Shown here piece after piece: positions 1 to 11,394 of a stretch of DNA of 64,000 bases. This DNA is from Streptomyces sp. BHT-5-2 (GTDB taxonomy: Bacteria > Actinomycetota > Actinomycetes > Streptomycetales > Streptomycetaceae). The stretch spans positions 5,270,001 to 5,334,000 of the forward strand of contig NZ_CP081496.1 in assembly GCF_019774615.1 (NCBI RefSeq). Reading direction: 5' to 3'. The notes under the pieces were generated by a model. The model worked only from the letters and a program-made list of their open reading frames with translations, had not been told where the DNA came from and made no database searches. How positions within the stretch are numbered: position 1 is the first letter of the stretch; each line of letters begins with the position of its first letter. The position numbers and the translations under genes were made by a program.

Positions 1-174
1 AGCGCGCAGACGCTGCTTCTCCAGCAGTCGGACCTTGTAGTCACTGGTCTGCTTGCGGCCACGGCCGTGCTCGCCGGGCGGGTAGGGGCGGGCCTCGAAG
101 TACTTGACGGCCTTGGGCGTCAGCGCGATGCCGAGCGCACGGGACTTCTTGACCTTGGGACGCGACTGGTTCAC
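1..174 (-). CDS. rpsD: 30S ribosomal protein S4 (5' part, cut by window edge)
   Basis: The first 58 codons of S4, a primary 16S rRNA-binding protein of the small subunit, run off the left edge. The N-terminus reads [18 protein letters not shown] and continues with [11 protein letters not shown] and [14 protein letters not shown], which match the actinobacterial S4 N-terminus. The start is GTG at 174-172, with GGAGG at 185-189 about ten bases upstream. The next gene is divergent, with only 56 bases between the two start codons, so the rpsD promoter must lie in or beyond the iron-box region or inside the neighbouring gene. Confidence 0.93.
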   Translation of the reverse strand, partial: MNQSRPKVKKSRALGIALTPKAVKYFEARPYPPGEHGRGRKQTSDYKVRLLEKQRLRA

Positions 175-196
175 GTGGAACGTTCCTCCATGTAAG

Positions 197-215
197 TTAG
201 GTGAGGCTTACCTTA
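197..215 (+). promoter_or_regulatory. Iron box (DmdR/IdeR/DtxR-type operator)
   Basis: TTAGGTGAGGCTTACCTTA matches the 19-bp DtxR/IdeR consensus at 16 of 19 positions and is an interrupted palindrome. It lies 16 bases upstream of the ATG of the DUF2470 gene, where a bound iron-loaded repressor would block transcription. The family rule is that iron-replete DtxR-type repressors bind such sites. That this copy is bound is inference. Confidence 0.75.
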
Positions 216-230
216 GCGCGAGGAGAACGC

Positions 231-1151
231 ATGTTTCGACCTGGGATCCACCTGCCCGGCGCGGACCGCACCGGGACGGGTCAGCCGCGTCCCACGGAAG
301 ACGCCCAGCGGCCCTCGGCGGCTGAGCGCGTACGAACTCTCGTCGAATCCCATGGTATGGCGTCGCTGGACATCCCCGGAGTCGAGGATCCGGACGAGAC
401 CGGCCTCTCGGCTCCCGTCTGCCGGACCGCGACCCCCGAAGGAGACGTGCTGCTGCTGGTTCCTGGGGACTCCGCGGCCGCCCGGGCCGCCGCGCACGCC
501 CAGGACGACGACCTGCCCGCCGTGATGGAGATCACGGATGTGGCACCGATCGCGGTGCCGCACCGAGTCCGCGGCCGCGCCTGGGTCGCCGGCTGGCTCA
601 CCCCCGTACGGAACGAACAGCGGGCCCGGGCCGCGATGCTGCTCGCCGAGCGGCACCCGGTCGGCGAGCTGCTGGGCATCGGCGAGGCACTGGCGCCGGA
701 CCCCGCGCCGGGCCAGTACGGGCGGCCCGCCTGGATGCTGCTGCGCCTGGAGGTCGGCGAGGGCGCGGTGGACGACCTGTGGGGCGCGGAGACCTTCGAA
801 CCGGAGGAGTTCGCCGCCGCGGCGCCCGACCCGCTGGTCTCCCACGAGGCGGAGCTCCTCCAGCACCTGCACGCCGCCCACTCCGCGCAGGTCCGGGGGC
901 TGTGCGCGCTGCTCGGCGAGCGCGGCGACGAGGTCTGCGGGCTGCGCGGCCAGGCCGTGCCGGTGGGCCTGGACCGCTTCGGGCTGCGGGTCCGCTTCGT
1001 TCGCGGCAGCGGGGATCGGGCCCAGGGGGGCGGCGGGGCCGACGGCGTCCTGCGGACCTTCGACGCCCGCTTCGACTTCCCCGAACCCGTCCGGGACGTA
1101 GTCGAGCTGCGCCGGGCGATGCACGTCCTCTTCGAGGCCGCGGCCGGCTGA
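231..1151 (+). CDS. DUF2470-domain protein, probably iron-regulated, HugZ-like architecture
   Basis: A soluble protein of 306 aa. Its last hundred or so residues form a DUF2470 domain, visible as LLQHLHAAHSAQVRGL, then VGLDRFGLRVRF and FPEPVRDVVELRRAM. In HugZ-type haem oxygenases this domain follows a split-barrel FMN-binding-like domain. The N-terminal 170 residues here (AERVRTLVESHGMASLDIP onward) look like a diverged barrel, but I see no decisive haem ligand. The start is ATG 231 with AGGAG at 221-225; an upstream in-frame GTG lies inside the iron box and is not used. The gene is convergent with rarA, 22 bases apart. A role in haem or iron handling is inferred from domain plus operator, and the catalytic activity is unknown. 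Confidence 0.8.
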   Translation: MFRPGIHLPGADRTGTGQPRPTEDAQRPSAAERVRTLVESHGMASLDIPGVEDPDETGLSAPVCRTATPEGDVLLLVPGDSAAARAAAHAQDDDLPAVMEITDVAPIAVPHRVRGRAWVAGWLTPVRNEQRARAAMLLAERHPVGELLGIGEALAPDPAPGQYGRPAWMLLRLEVGEGAVDDLWGAETFEPEEFAAAAPDPLVSHEAELLQHLHAAHSAQVRGLCALLGERGDEVCGLRGQAVPVGLDRFGLRVRFVRGSGDRAQGGGGADGVLRTFDARFDFPEPVRDVVELRRAMHVLFEAAAG

Positions 1152-1173
1152 CCCGCCGCGGCACCCGGCCCCG

Positions 1174-2532
1174 TCAGTCGCCGCTCTCGCCGCGCAGCCG
1201 GGCCCGGACCCGCTCGGCGACATCGGCGTAGCGCGCCTCGGCGCCGTGCCGGGTGGGGGCGTAGTAGCGCGTGCCGTGCACCGCGTCGGGGGCGTACTGC
1301 TGGGCCGCGATGCCGCCCGGCAGGTCGTGCGGGTACTGGTAGCCCTTGCCGTGGCCCAGCTTCTGGGCGCCCTGGTAGTGACTGTCGCGCAGATGCGGGG
1401 GCACCGGCCCGGCCTTGCCGGCGCGGACGTCAGCCAGTGCGGCGTCTATCGCCAGATACGCGGCGTTCGACTTCGGGGCGAGGGCGAGCGCGATGGTGGC
1501 CTGGCTCAGCGTGATCCGGGCCTCGGGGAAGCCGATCAGGGCGACCGCCTGGGCCGCGGCCACCGCCGTCTGCAGCGCCGACGGATCGGCCAGGCCGATG
1601 TCCTCGCTCGCCGAGATCATCAGGCGGCGGGCGATGAACCGGGGGTCCTCCCCCGCCTCGATCATCCGCGCCAGATAGTGCAGCGCGGCGTCCACATCGG
1701 AACCGCGGATGGACTTGATCAGTGCGCTGGCGACGTCGTAGTGCTGGTCGCCGGCCCGGTCGTACTTCACCGCGGCGCGGTCGACCGCCTCCTCCAGCGT
1801 CCGGAGGGTGATCTCCTGCTCCCCCTTGGCCAGCGCGGAACCGGCACCGGCCTCCAGGGCCGTCAGCGCCCGCCGGGCGTCACCGCCCGCGATCCGCAGC
1901 AGATGGGCCTCGGTGTCCTCGGGGAGGGCGACCGTCCCGCCGAGCCCGCGCTCGGCGGTCAACGCGCGGTGCAGCAGGCCCCGCAGGTCGTCGTCGGTGA
2001 GCGGTTCGAGGGTCAGCAGCAGGGAGCGGGAGAGCAGCGGGGAGATCACCGAGAAGTACGGGTTCTCGGTGGTGGCGGCGATCAGCGTGACCCAGCGGTT
2101 CTCCACCGCGGGCAGCAGGGAGTCCTGCTGGGCCTTGCTGAAGCGGTGGATCTCGTCGAGGAAGAGGACGGTCTCCTTGCCGTAGCCCCCCGAGGCGCGG
2201 CGGGCGCCGTCGATGACCGCGCGGACCTCCTTGACGCCGGCGGTGATCGCGGAGAGCTCGACGAAGCGCTTGTTGGTCGCCTGGCTGACGACGTACGCCA
2301 GGGTCGTCTTGCCGATGCCGGGCGGGCCCCACAGGAACACCGACGACGGGCCGGCCGGTCCACCGCTGCCCTCCCCCACCAACCGCCGCAGCGGCGAGCC
2401 GGGCTTGAGCAGATGCTGCTGGCCGACGACTTCGTCGAGGGTGCGGGGGCGCATGCGTACGGCGAGAGGGGACCCCGCGGGGTCCTTCTCCTGACGGTCT
2501 TCCGCGGCGGCGGTGAACAGGTCGGGCTCCAC
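1174..2532 (-). CDS. rarA: Replication-associated recombination protein A (MgsA/RarA AAA+ ATPase)
   Basis: A 452-aa clamp-loader-like AAA+ ATPase that acts at stalled forks with SSB. After [16 protein letters not shown] come Walker A in [14 protein letters not shown] (about residue 70) and Walker B in [15 protein letters not shown] (about 120). The C-terminal RarA oligomerisation domain contains [13 protein letters not shown] and a [11 protein letters not shown] motif. Length and motif order are normal for the family. It stands alone on the minus strand between a VKOR gene upstream and the convergent DUF2470 gene. Its functional partners ruvABC lie about 14 kb away. Confidence 0.95.
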   Translation of the reverse strand: MEPDLFTAAAEDRQEKDPAGSPLAVRMRPRTLDEVVGQQHLLKPGSPLRRLVGEGSGGPAGPSSVFLWGPPGIGKTTLAYVVSQATNKRFVELSAITAGVKEVRAVIDGARRASGGYGKETVLFLDEIHRFSKAQQDSLLPAVENRWVTLIAATTENPYFSVISPLLSRSLLLTLEPLTDDDLRGLLHRALTAERGLGGTVALPEDTEAHLLRIAGGDARRALTALEAGAGSALAKGEQEITLRTLEEAVDRAAVKYDRAGDQHYDVASALIKSIRGSDVDAALHYLARMIEAGEDPRFIARRLMISASEDIGLADPSALQTAVAAAQAVALIGFPEARITLSQATIALALAPKSNAAYLAIDAALADVRAGKAGPVPPHLRDSHYQGAQKLGHGKGYQYPHDLPGGIAAQQYAPDAVHGTRYYAPTRHGAEARYADVAERVRARLRGESGD

Positions 2533-2563
2533 GTCTACGGAGCCTATGCCACCCCACTGACAA

Positions 2564-2595
2564 CGCCCCGGCCGCCGAGGTGGCGGACCGGGGCG
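2564..2595 (-). terminator. GC-rich hairpin downstream of the VKOR gene
   Basis: CGCCCCGGCCGCC and GGCGGACCGGGGCG form an interrupted stem with one bulged A and a four-base loop. It lies between the VKOR stop and the rarA start, both on the minus strand. There is no T-tract, as is common for Streptomyces terminators. Confidence 0.45.
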
Positions 2596-2653
2596 AGCGA
2601 CGGCTTCCGGACGGCTCCGGGCTGCCGCGGGCAGCGCGGGCGGCTGCGGGGCT

Positions 2654-3295
2654 TCAGAGCAGGCTGCTCCAGTACGACCACCAGCGGGTCAGGATCAGCA
2701 GCCCGATCACGCCGTACCAGAGCACCGGGACGACCCAGTGGAACTCCAGCACCGCGTTGCGCAGTCCCCGGGGCACCGGGACGATGCCGTGCTTGATGTT
2801 GTGCACGGTGGTGTACCAGAACATCAGGACGGTCACGCACCAGGTCAGCGTGCACCACAGGCAGAGCGCGTTGATGTCGTAGAGCGACTGGGTCATCAGC
2901 CACATGCAGAAGACCGCGGCGAGGCCGGTGCCGACGTTCAGCCCGAGCCAGTACCAGCGGCGGAAGCGGGCGCCCGCCAGCAGGGCCATGCCGATCGCGA
3001 CGACCACCCCGAAGCCGACCAGTCCGGCCATCGGGTTGGGGAAGCCGAAGACCTCCGCCTGCTTGCTCTGCATCACGCTGCCGCAGGAGATGATCGGGTT
3101 GAGGCTGCAGGCCGGCTTGAAGTTCGGGTCCTTGAGCAGCTCGAACTTGTCCAGCGTGATGACCCAGGCGGCCAGTCCGCCGAGCGCGCCGGTGATCACC
3201 AGGAGCAGGGCCAGCGCGCGACCGGAGCCGATGAGCTCCGCGGCGCTCACGTGGTCGTCGTCGGTGGACACGTCGTCAAGCGCTGTCGTCGTCAT
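2654..3295 (-). CDS. Vitamin K epoxide reductase (VKOR) family membrane protein
   Basis: A 213-aa integral membrane protein with four to five hydrophobic segments. It carries the VKOR loop-cysteine region [19 protein letters not shown] followed by [10 protein letters not shown], and the redox CxxC in CLWCTLTW near residue 150. Bacterial VKORs reoxidise DsbA-like partners using menaquinone, so this is probably the membrane end of a disulfide-forming pathway. A thioredoxin-fold protein lies at 39599-40150, but a partnership is not shown. I chose ATG 3295 over the longer frame because the extra N-terminus (PGPPAGRHLPRDRRNGH) is unlike a VKOR start. Confidence 0.9.
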   Translation of the reverse strand: MTTTALDDVSTDDDHVSAAELIGSGRALALLLVITGALGGLAAWVITLDKFELLKDPNFKPACSLNPIISCGSVMQSKQAEVFGFPNPMAGLVGFGVVVAIGMALLAGARFRRWYWLGLNVGTGLAAVFCMWLMTQSLYDINALCLWCTLTWCVTVLMFWYTTVHNIKHGIVPVPRGLRNAVLEFHWVVPVLWYGVIGLLILTRWWSYWSSLL

Positions 3296-3430
3296 ATGGC
3301 CGTTCCGTCGGTCCCGTGGGAGGTGTCGCCCGGCCGGCGGGCCCGGCCGCAACCTTCATTGTGCCGCACCTCCTTGTGGGACCGGGGTGTCGTGCCCGGA
3401 TCCGGGGTGATTCGCGCCCGGCGTTGACGC

Positions 3431-3467
3431 GAGGGGCCCGGACGGCGCGCTGCCGTCCGGGCCCCTC
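3431..3467 (-). terminator. Strong hairpin after hisS
   Basis: A perfect 16-bp stem, GAGGGGCCCGGACGGC with its complement, separated by a short loop. It sits 38 bases past the hisS stop on the minus strand and before the VKOR start. Confidence 0.75.
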
Positions 3468-3504
3468 GTGGTCCGTCATGACCGGGTGGTCCGTCGTGAC
3501 CGGC

Positions 3505-4767
3505 TCAGCCCAGCGCCCGCCGGACCTCCTCGACCACCGCGTCCAGCGCGACCGGGGTCTGCTCGCCGCTGGTGAGGTCCTTGAGCTGGACCACGCCCTC
3601 GGCCAGATCCCGCTCGCCGGCCACCAGGGCCAGCCGCGCACCGGAGCGGTTGGCGGACTTCATGGCGTTCTTCAGGCCCTTGCCACCGAAGGCGAAGTCG
3701 GTGGCGACGCCGGCCAGCCGCAGCTCGGTGACCTTGCCGAACAGCACCCGGCGGGCCTCCTCGCCGAGCGGGACGGCGTAGACGGAGGTGGCGGCCGGAA
3801 TGTCGAGGGTCACGCCCTCGGCCTCCAGGGCCAGCACCGTGCGGTCCACGCCCAGCGCCCAGCCGACGGACGGCAGCGCGGGGCCGCCGATCATCTCCGA
3901 CAGGCCGTCGTAGCGGCCGCCGCCGCCCACCGCGGACTGCGAGCCCAGGCCGTCGTGGACGAACTCGAAGGTGGTGCGGGTGTAGTAGTCCAGGCCGCGG
4001 ACCAGCTTCGGGTCGTCCTCGAAGGCCACACCCGCCGCGGTCAGCAGCTCGCGGACCTGCTCGTGGTAGGTCTTGCACGCCTCGCAGAGGTAGTCGCGCA
4101 GCATCGGCGCGCCGATCAGCTGCTCCTGGACGGCCTCGCGCTTGTCGTCCAGGACCCGCAGCGGGTTGATCTCGATCCGGCGGCGGGTGTCCTCGTCCAG
4201 CTGGAGCCCGCGCAGGAACTCCTGGAGCGCGGCGCGGTAGACGGGGCGGCACTCCTTGTCGCCGAGCGAGTTCAGCAGGATGCGGAAGTCGCGCAGGCCC
4301 AGCGAGCGGTACGCCTGGTGGGCCAGGATGATCAGCTCGGCGTCCAGCGCCGGGTCCTCGGCGCCGATCGCCTCGGCACCGACCTGCGAGAAGTGCCGGT
4401 AGCGGCCCTTCTGCGGGCGCTCGTAGCGGTAGTACGAGCCGGAGTACCAGAGCTTGACGGGGAGGTTGCCGCCCTTGTGGAGGTTGGCCTCCAGCGCGGC
4501 GCGCAGTACGGAGGCGGTGCCCTCGGGGCGCAGCGCGAGCTTGTCGCCGCCCTTGGTCTCGAAGGCGTACATCTCCTTGGTGACGATGTCGGTGGACTCA
4601 CCGACACCGCGGGCGAACAGCTCGACGTTCTCGAAGCCGGGCGTCTCGACGTAGCCGTAGCCGGAGTTCCTCAGCGGTGCGGCGATCGCCTCGCGCACCG
4701 CGAGGTACGTCGCGGAGTTCGGCGGGATCAGGTCGTAGGTGCCCTTGGGTGCCTGAAAGGTGCTCAC
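3505..4767 (-). CDS. hisS: Histidine--tRNA ligase
   Basis: A 420-aa class II aminoacyl-tRNA synthetase that charges tRNA-His in the cytosol. It begins [16 protein letters not shown]. Motif 2 is seen in [19 protein letters not shown], and the HisA motif [14 protein letters not shown] is near residue 260. The anticodon-binding domain follows. The start is GTG 4767, with a weak leader. The upstream metallo-hydrolase gene ends 12 bases before it, so the two are probably co-transcribed. Length is normal. Confidence 0.97.
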   Translation of the reverse strand: MSTFQAPKGTYDLIPPNSATYLAVREAIAAPLRNSGYGYVETPGFENVELFARGVGESTDIVTKEMYAFETKGGDKLALRPEGTASVLRAALEANLHKGGNLPVKLWYSGSYYRYERPQKGRYRHFSQVGAEAIGAEDPALDAELIILAHQAYRSLGLRDFRILLNSLGDKECRPVYRAALQEFLRGLQLDEDTRRRIEINPLRVLDDKREAVQEQLIGAPMLRDYLCEACKTYHEQVRELLTAAGVAFEDDPKLVRGLDYYTRTTFEFVHDGLGSQSAVGGGGRYDGLSEMIGGPALPSVGWALGVDRTVLALEAEGVTLDIPAATSVYAVPLGEEARRVLFGKVTELRLAGVATDFAFGGKGLKNAMKSANRSGARLALVAGERDLAEGVVQLKDLTSGEQTPVALDAVVEEVRRALG

Positions 4768-4779
4768 GGAAGGTTCTCG

Positions 4780-5496
4780 TCACAATCCTCGTCGCGGAGC
4801 GGCGGTCGGGGTGCCGTCTCCGAGGCCGGCGGCCACCTGCCGGAGGAAGGGGTTGGTGGCGCGTTCGCGGCCGATGGTGGTCTGGGGGCCGTGGCCGGAC
4901 AGGACGACGGTCTCGTCCTCCAGCGGCAGGCACACGCGTGCCAGCGACCGGAGGATCTCGGCGTGGTCGCCGCCCGGCATGTCGGTACGTCCGATGGAGC
5001 CGGCGAACAACAGGTCGCCCGAGAAGAAGACCGGCGGGATGTCGGCCTGCTCGGGCATCCGGAAGGTCACCGACCCCTTGGTATGGCCCGGGGCGTGCGC
5101 GACCGAGAACTCCAGCCCGGCCAGCTCCAGGACGCCGCCGTCGGCCAGCTCCTTGACATCGTCCGGCTCGCCCACCGTCAGCTCGCCCATGAGCCGCTGA
5201 CCGATGGAGCGGCCGAGGGCCTTCTCCGGGTCGCTCATCATGTAGCGGTCCTCGGGGTGGATCCAGGCGGGGACGTCGTGCGCACCGCACACCGGGACGA
5301 CGGACGCGACGTGGTCGATGTGGCCGTGGGTGAGGATCACCGCGACGGGCTTGAGCCGATGCTTCCGGAGCGCGTCCTCGACGCCCGGGGCCGCCTGGTG
5401 GCCCGGATCGATGATCACGCACTCCTCGCCGGCGGCGGGGGCGACCAGATAGCAGTTGGTGCCCCAGGCCCCGGCGGGGAACCCGGCAATCAGCAC
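4780..5496 (-). CDS. MBL-fold metallo-hydrolase (glyoxalase II-like)
   Basis: A 238-aa metallo-beta-lactamase-fold hydrolase of the hydroxyacylglutathione-hydrolase-like group. The zinc motif THGHIDH is at about residue 54. Further ligands are in HAPGHTKGS and FFSGDLLFAGSIGRTD, and LSGHGPQTTIGRE closes the fold. The start is GTG 5494-5496 (VLIAGFPAG), with AAGGAC at 5501-5506 as ribosome site; the much longer open frame upstream is a GC artefact. Its substrate is unknown. It sits directly ahead of hisS on the same strand, a conserved actinobacterial pairing. Confidence 0.9.
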   Translation of the reverse strand: MLIAGFPAGAWGTNCYLVAPAAGEECVIIDPGHQAAPGVEDALRKHRLKPVAVILTHGHIDHVASVVPVCGAHDVPAWIHPEDRYMMSDPEKALGRSIGQRLMGELTVGEPDDVKELADGGVLELAGLEFSVAHAPGHTKGSVTFRMPEQADIPPVFFSGDLLFAGSIGRTDMPGGDHAEILRSLARVCLPLEDETVVLSGHGPQTTIGRERATNPFLRQVAAGLGDGTPTAAPRRGL

Positions 5497-5727
5497 GTTC
5501 GTCCTTAAAGATCGGCGGGGGCGGGCCTGCGCGGCCGCGCCCGGAACATCTCGGCAGCTCCAGAGCCTACCGGCGGGACTCCCGGCAGGGCGAACCCGTA
5601 TACGGTACGGCCACGGCCGGGCCCTGTCACCGGACCCGCCGCCCGCCCGGAGGACCGTCGGCGGGCGGGAGTTGCGACGACCGGGCCCGACGGCAGCGAT
5701 CGACGCTTGAGGACAAGGAGGCGACCG

Positions 5728-6549
5728 GTGGTCAGCAAGGACCGGCGGCGGCGCGAGCTCGCCCGGGAGAAGCACGCGCGCCAGCAGCAGCGGCGGGCCG
5801 AGTCCACGCGGCGGGCCAAGCGCCGCAACGTGATCCTCGCGGGCGTCGTGGCCGTCGCCCTGGCGGCGGGCGCCACCGCCTACGCCTCGGTCACCCTCCT
5901 CGGCGGCGGGCCGGACCGCACCGACGCCGCGGCCTCCCCCTCGCCGGCCGACCCGTGCGCCCGGCCCGCCAAGGGCACACCGTCGACGAAGACCTGGCCG
6001 AAGGAGCCGGCGCTGACGATCGACGCCTCGGCGTCGTACACCGCCCGGCTGGCCACCACCTGCGGGCAGATCACGTTCACCATGGACGCTTCCGAGGCGC
6101 CGCACACCGTCAACTCCTTCGCCTTCCTGGCGGGCCAGGGCTACTTCGACCACAGCCGCTGCCACCGCCTGGTCGACCAGCACATCTACGTCCTGCAGTG
6201 CGGCGACCCCAAGGGCACCGGCGAGGGCACGCCCGGCTACACCCTCCCCGACGAGAACCTCAAGGACCCCCGGATCAAGGGCGATGTGTACCCGGCGGGC
6301 ACGGTCGCGATGGCCAACCGCTACGACGGCAAGGACCCCAAGACCCGCAACTCCGGCGGCAGTCAGTTCTTCCTCGTCTACCAGGACAGCCAGCTGCCCC
6401 CGAACTACACGCCGTTCGGCCGGATCACCGGCGGGATGGACGTGCTGAAGAAGATCGCCGAGGCCGGCTCGCACCCCGAGCCGGAGACCGGCAACACCGC
6501 TCCCAACGCCACCGTCGTCATCAACAGGGCAACGGTCGGGAAATCCTGA
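5728..6549 (+). CDS. Membrane-anchored cyclophilin-type peptidyl-prolyl isomerase
   Basis: A 273-aa protein with a basic N-terminus rich in R and K, one membrane segment (VILAGVVAVALAAGATAYA, about residues 33-52), a P/S-rich linker and an extracytoplasmic cyclophilin domain (about 95-273). Domain motifs include NSFAFLAGQGYFDHSRCHRL and GGSQFFLVYQDS. The domain would catalyse proline isomerisation of secreted or surface proteins. The start is GTG 5728, decided by AAGGAG at 5715-5720. It is divergent from the hisS operon. Confidence 0.9.
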   Translation: MVSKDRRRRELAREKHARQQQRRAESTRRAKRRNVILAGVVAVALAAGATAYASVTLLGGGPDRTDAAASPSPADPCARPAKGTPSTKTWPKEPALTIDASASYTARLATTCGQITFTMDASEAPHTVNSFAFLAGQGYFDHSRCHRLVDQHIYVLQCGDPKGTGEGTPGYTLPDENLKDPRIKGDVYPAGTVAMANRYDGKDPKTRNSGGSQFFLVYQDSQLPPNYTPFGRITGGMDVLKKIAEAGSHPEPETGNTAPNATVVINRATVGKS

Positions 6550-6788
6550 TCGGCGGTGGCCGGGAGGGGGCGCATTCGGTCGTCCTCGCTGCAATTTCGG
6601 TCGTGCTGGATGCGGACAGCCGACCGCCGGTCGCCTAGATTGGCGTTGTGTAGGGTGCCTGCTCCGACGGCCTGCCACCCTCACCGCAATTCAGCCCGTC
6701 GGACCGGCCGGGCGCTGCCCGCCGGACAGAAACTGTGGACGATGCCGGGGGCTGCGCGCCCGGGCCGGCATCATGTGGAGGAGGCGCT

Positions 6789-8018
6789 GTGAGCAGCGAC
6801 CCATGGGGCCGCGTCGATGAGACGGGGACCGTGTACGTGCGTACCGCCGACGGCGAGCAGGTCGTCGGATCGTGGCAGGCGGGCACTCCCGAAGAGGCCC
6901 TCGCCTACTTCGAGCGCAAGTATGAGGGCCTGGTCGTCGAGATCGACCTCCTGGAACGACGGGTCAGGACCACCGACCTCTCGGCGAAGGACGCCCAGAC
7001 CGCCATCGACCATCTGCGCCGGCAGGTCGACGAACACCACGCGGTGGGCGATCTGCAGGCGCTGGGCAAGCGGCTGGACACGCTGGTCGGTGTGGTCGAG
7101 TCGCGGCGCGAGGAGCGCAAGGCGGCCAAGGCCCGGCAGACCGACGAGGCCCGGCAGGCCAAGGAGAAGCTGGTCGTCGAGGCCGAGGAGCTGGCGGCCA
7201 GCGAGCAGTGGCGGGCGGCCGGCGAGCGGCTGCGGTCGCTGGTGGACACCTGGAAGGGCCTGCCGCGGCTGGACCGCAAGACCGACGACGAGCTGTGGCA
7301 CCGCTTCTCGCACGCCCGGTCGGCGTTCTCCAAGCGGCGCAAGGCGCACTTCGCCTCGCTGGACGCGCAGCGCGAGGAGTCCCGCAAGGCCAAGGAGAAG
7401 CTGGTCGCCGAGGCCGAGTCGCTGTCCGGCTCCACGGACTGGGGGGCCACCGCCGCCCGCTACCGCGAGCTGATGCAGGAGTGGAAGGCCGCCGGCCGCG
7501 CCCAGCGCGAGCACGAGGACGACCTGTGGAACCGCTTCCGCGGCGCCCAGGACGTCTTCTTCCAGGCGCGCGGCGAGGTCTTCGCGGAGCGGGACGCCGA
7601 GCAGCGGGAGAACCTGACCCGCAAGGAGGAGCTGGCCGCCGAGGCGGAGAAGCTGCTCCCGGTCACCGACCTCAAGACGGCCCGGGCCGCGTTCCGGGGG
7701 ATCAACGAGCGGTGGGAGTCCATCGGCCATGTGCCGCGGGACGCCCGCCCCAAGATCGAGGGCCGGATGCACGCCGTGGAGCGGGCCATCCAGGACGCCG
7801 AGGAGGCCGAGTGGCGGCGGACCAACCCCGAGGCGCGGGCCCGCGCCGCGGGGCTGACCGGCCAGCTCCAGGACGCCGTCGACAAGCTGCAGAAGCAGAT
7901 CGACACCGCCCGGGCGGCCGGCAACGACGCCAAGGCCGACAAGCTCGGCCGCGAGCTGGAGGGCCGCAAGGCGCTGCTGGACCAGGCCCTGAAGGGGCTT
8001 GAGGAGTTCGGCGGTTGA
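6789..8018 (+). CDS. DUF349 coiled-coil protein
   Basis: A 409-aa cytosolic, highly charged helical protein. Three tandem DUF349 repeats are visible, each of the form W-x-R-L-x-W-K/E with following D-x-L-W-x-R-F: around WRAAGERLRSLVDTWKGLPR, WGATAARYRELMQEWKAAGR and LKTARAAFRGINERWESIG. Coiled-coil flanks are rich in A, E and K. The GTG start at 6789 is fixed by the GGAGGAG at 6778-6784. Function is unknown. The gene is a conserved neighbour of relA in Streptomyces and converges with it across a shared terminator. Confidence 0.88.
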   Translation: MSSDPWGRVDETGTVYVRTADGEQVVGSWQAGTPEEALAYFERKYEGLVVEIDLLERRVRTTDLSAKDAQTAIDHLRRQVDEHHAVGDLQALGKRLDTLVGVVESRREERKAAKARQTDEARQAKEKLVVEAEELAASEQWRAAGERLRSLVDTWKGLPRLDRKTDDELWHRFSHARSAFSKRRKAHFASLDAQREESRKAKEKLVAEAESLSGSTDWGATAARYRELMQEWKAAGRAQREHEDDLWNRFRGAQDVFFQARGEVFAERDAEQRENLTRKEELAAEAEKLLPVTDLKTARAAFRGINERWESIGHVPRDARPKIEGRMHAVERAIQDAEEAEWRRTNPEARARAAGLTGQLQDAVDKLQKQIDTARAAGNDAKADKLGRELEGRKALLDQALKGLEEFGG

Positions 8019-8061
8019 GTTTTTTGCGCCTGAGCCGATGAGCGGCTGAAGTGCGGTACGA

Positions 8062-8095
8062 ATACGGCCCGCCGGGTTTTCCCGGCGGGCCGTAT
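8062..8095. terminator. Bidirectional terminator between DUF349 gene and relA
   Basis: A perfect 15-bp stem (ATACGGCCCGCCGGG and its complement) with a TTTT loop, placed between two convergent stop codons. It should serve both strands. Confidence 0.85.
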
Positions 8096-8121
8096 GCGTG
8101 TGTTCCCGTGTGCCGGTGCGC

Positions 8122-10662
<2,541 letters not shown>

Positions 10663-10774
10663 GGGCACTCCTCATGCGGGTACGGACCCCAGGGCCTCGA
10701 AGCGGCCGGGGTGCCATGGTATCGAGCCCATGGCCATGACTGCCGCGCGGCCAGGGGTCCGTACATGACACAGC

Positions 10775-10810
10775 GGTGGGGGCACCCGGAATGTTCCGGA
10801 TGCCCCCGCC
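10775..10810 (-). terminator. Hairpin between apt and relA
   Basis: GGTGGGGGCACCCGGA and TTCCGGATGCCCCCGCC form a long GC stem with small mismatches, 36 bases past the apt stop and about 110 bases before relA. It may end or attenuate transcription from the secDF-apt operon into relA. Confidence 0.6.
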
Positions 10811-10845
10811 GTCGCCAGAAGTGCCGGACGAGGCCGGCGGCGGAC

Positions 10846-11394
10846 TCAGACCGTGATCAGGGCCTCCAGCGGAGCGCCCTTCAGGCCCGCCTCCAGCCGC
10901 TGCCGGCCGTCCAGGAAGCCCAGCTCCAGCAGCACCGCCAGGCCGGCCACCTCGCCGCCGGCCCGCCGGATGAGCTGTAGCGAGGCGTCCGCGGTGCCGC
11001 CGGTGGCCAGCACGTCGTCGATCACCAGGACCCGGTCGCCGGGCGCCAGCGCGTCGGCGTGCATCTCGATCTCGGCGCTGCCGTACTCCAGCTCGTACGC
11101 CTGGCCGAGCGTGGCGCCGGGCAGCTTGCCGGCCTTGCGGACCGGGACGAAGCCGATACCGGCGGCCACCGCGACCGGTGCGGCGAGGATGAAGCCGCGG
11201 GCCTCCAGGCCCACGACCTTGTCCGCCCGGAAGCGCTCGCACAGGTCGACGAAGGCGCCGGTCAGCGCGCGGAACGCGGCCGGGTCGGCGAGCAGCGGGG
11301 TGATGTCCTTGAACATCACGCCCGGCTGCGGGTAGTCCGGGACGTCCGAGATCCGGCTGAGGAGCAGCTCGCGCAGTTCGGTGGAGGTGCTCAT
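10846..11394 (-). CDS. apt: Adenine phosphoribosyltransferase
   Basis: A 182-aa purine-salvage enzyme converting adenine and PRPP to AMP. The start MSTSTELRELLLSRISDVPD leads into YPQPGVMFKDITPLLADP, and the PRPP-binding loop VLVIDDVLATGGTADAS is near residue 120. Its ATG overlaps the secF stop by four bases (ATGA), so it is translationally coupled to secDF. It also precedes relA, an order conserved in streptomycetes that places nucleotide salvage beside the stringent-response gene. Confidence 0.96.
   Translation of the reverse strand: MSTSTELRELLLSRISDVPDYPQPGVMFKDITPLLADPAAFRALTGAFVDLCERFRADKVVGLEARGFILAAPVAVAAGIGFVPVRKAGKLPGATLGQAYELEYGSAEIEMHADALAPGDRVLVIDDVLATGGTADASLQLIRRAGGEVAGLAVLLELGFLDGRQRLEAGLKGAPLEALITV

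Noticed and set aside
3316-5508. 730-codon plus-strand open frame over hisS
   Set aside because: It is a third-position GC shadow of hisS and the metallo-hydrolase; composition is Q/G/R/H/V-rich with no domain, and it lies wholly antisense to two clear genes.
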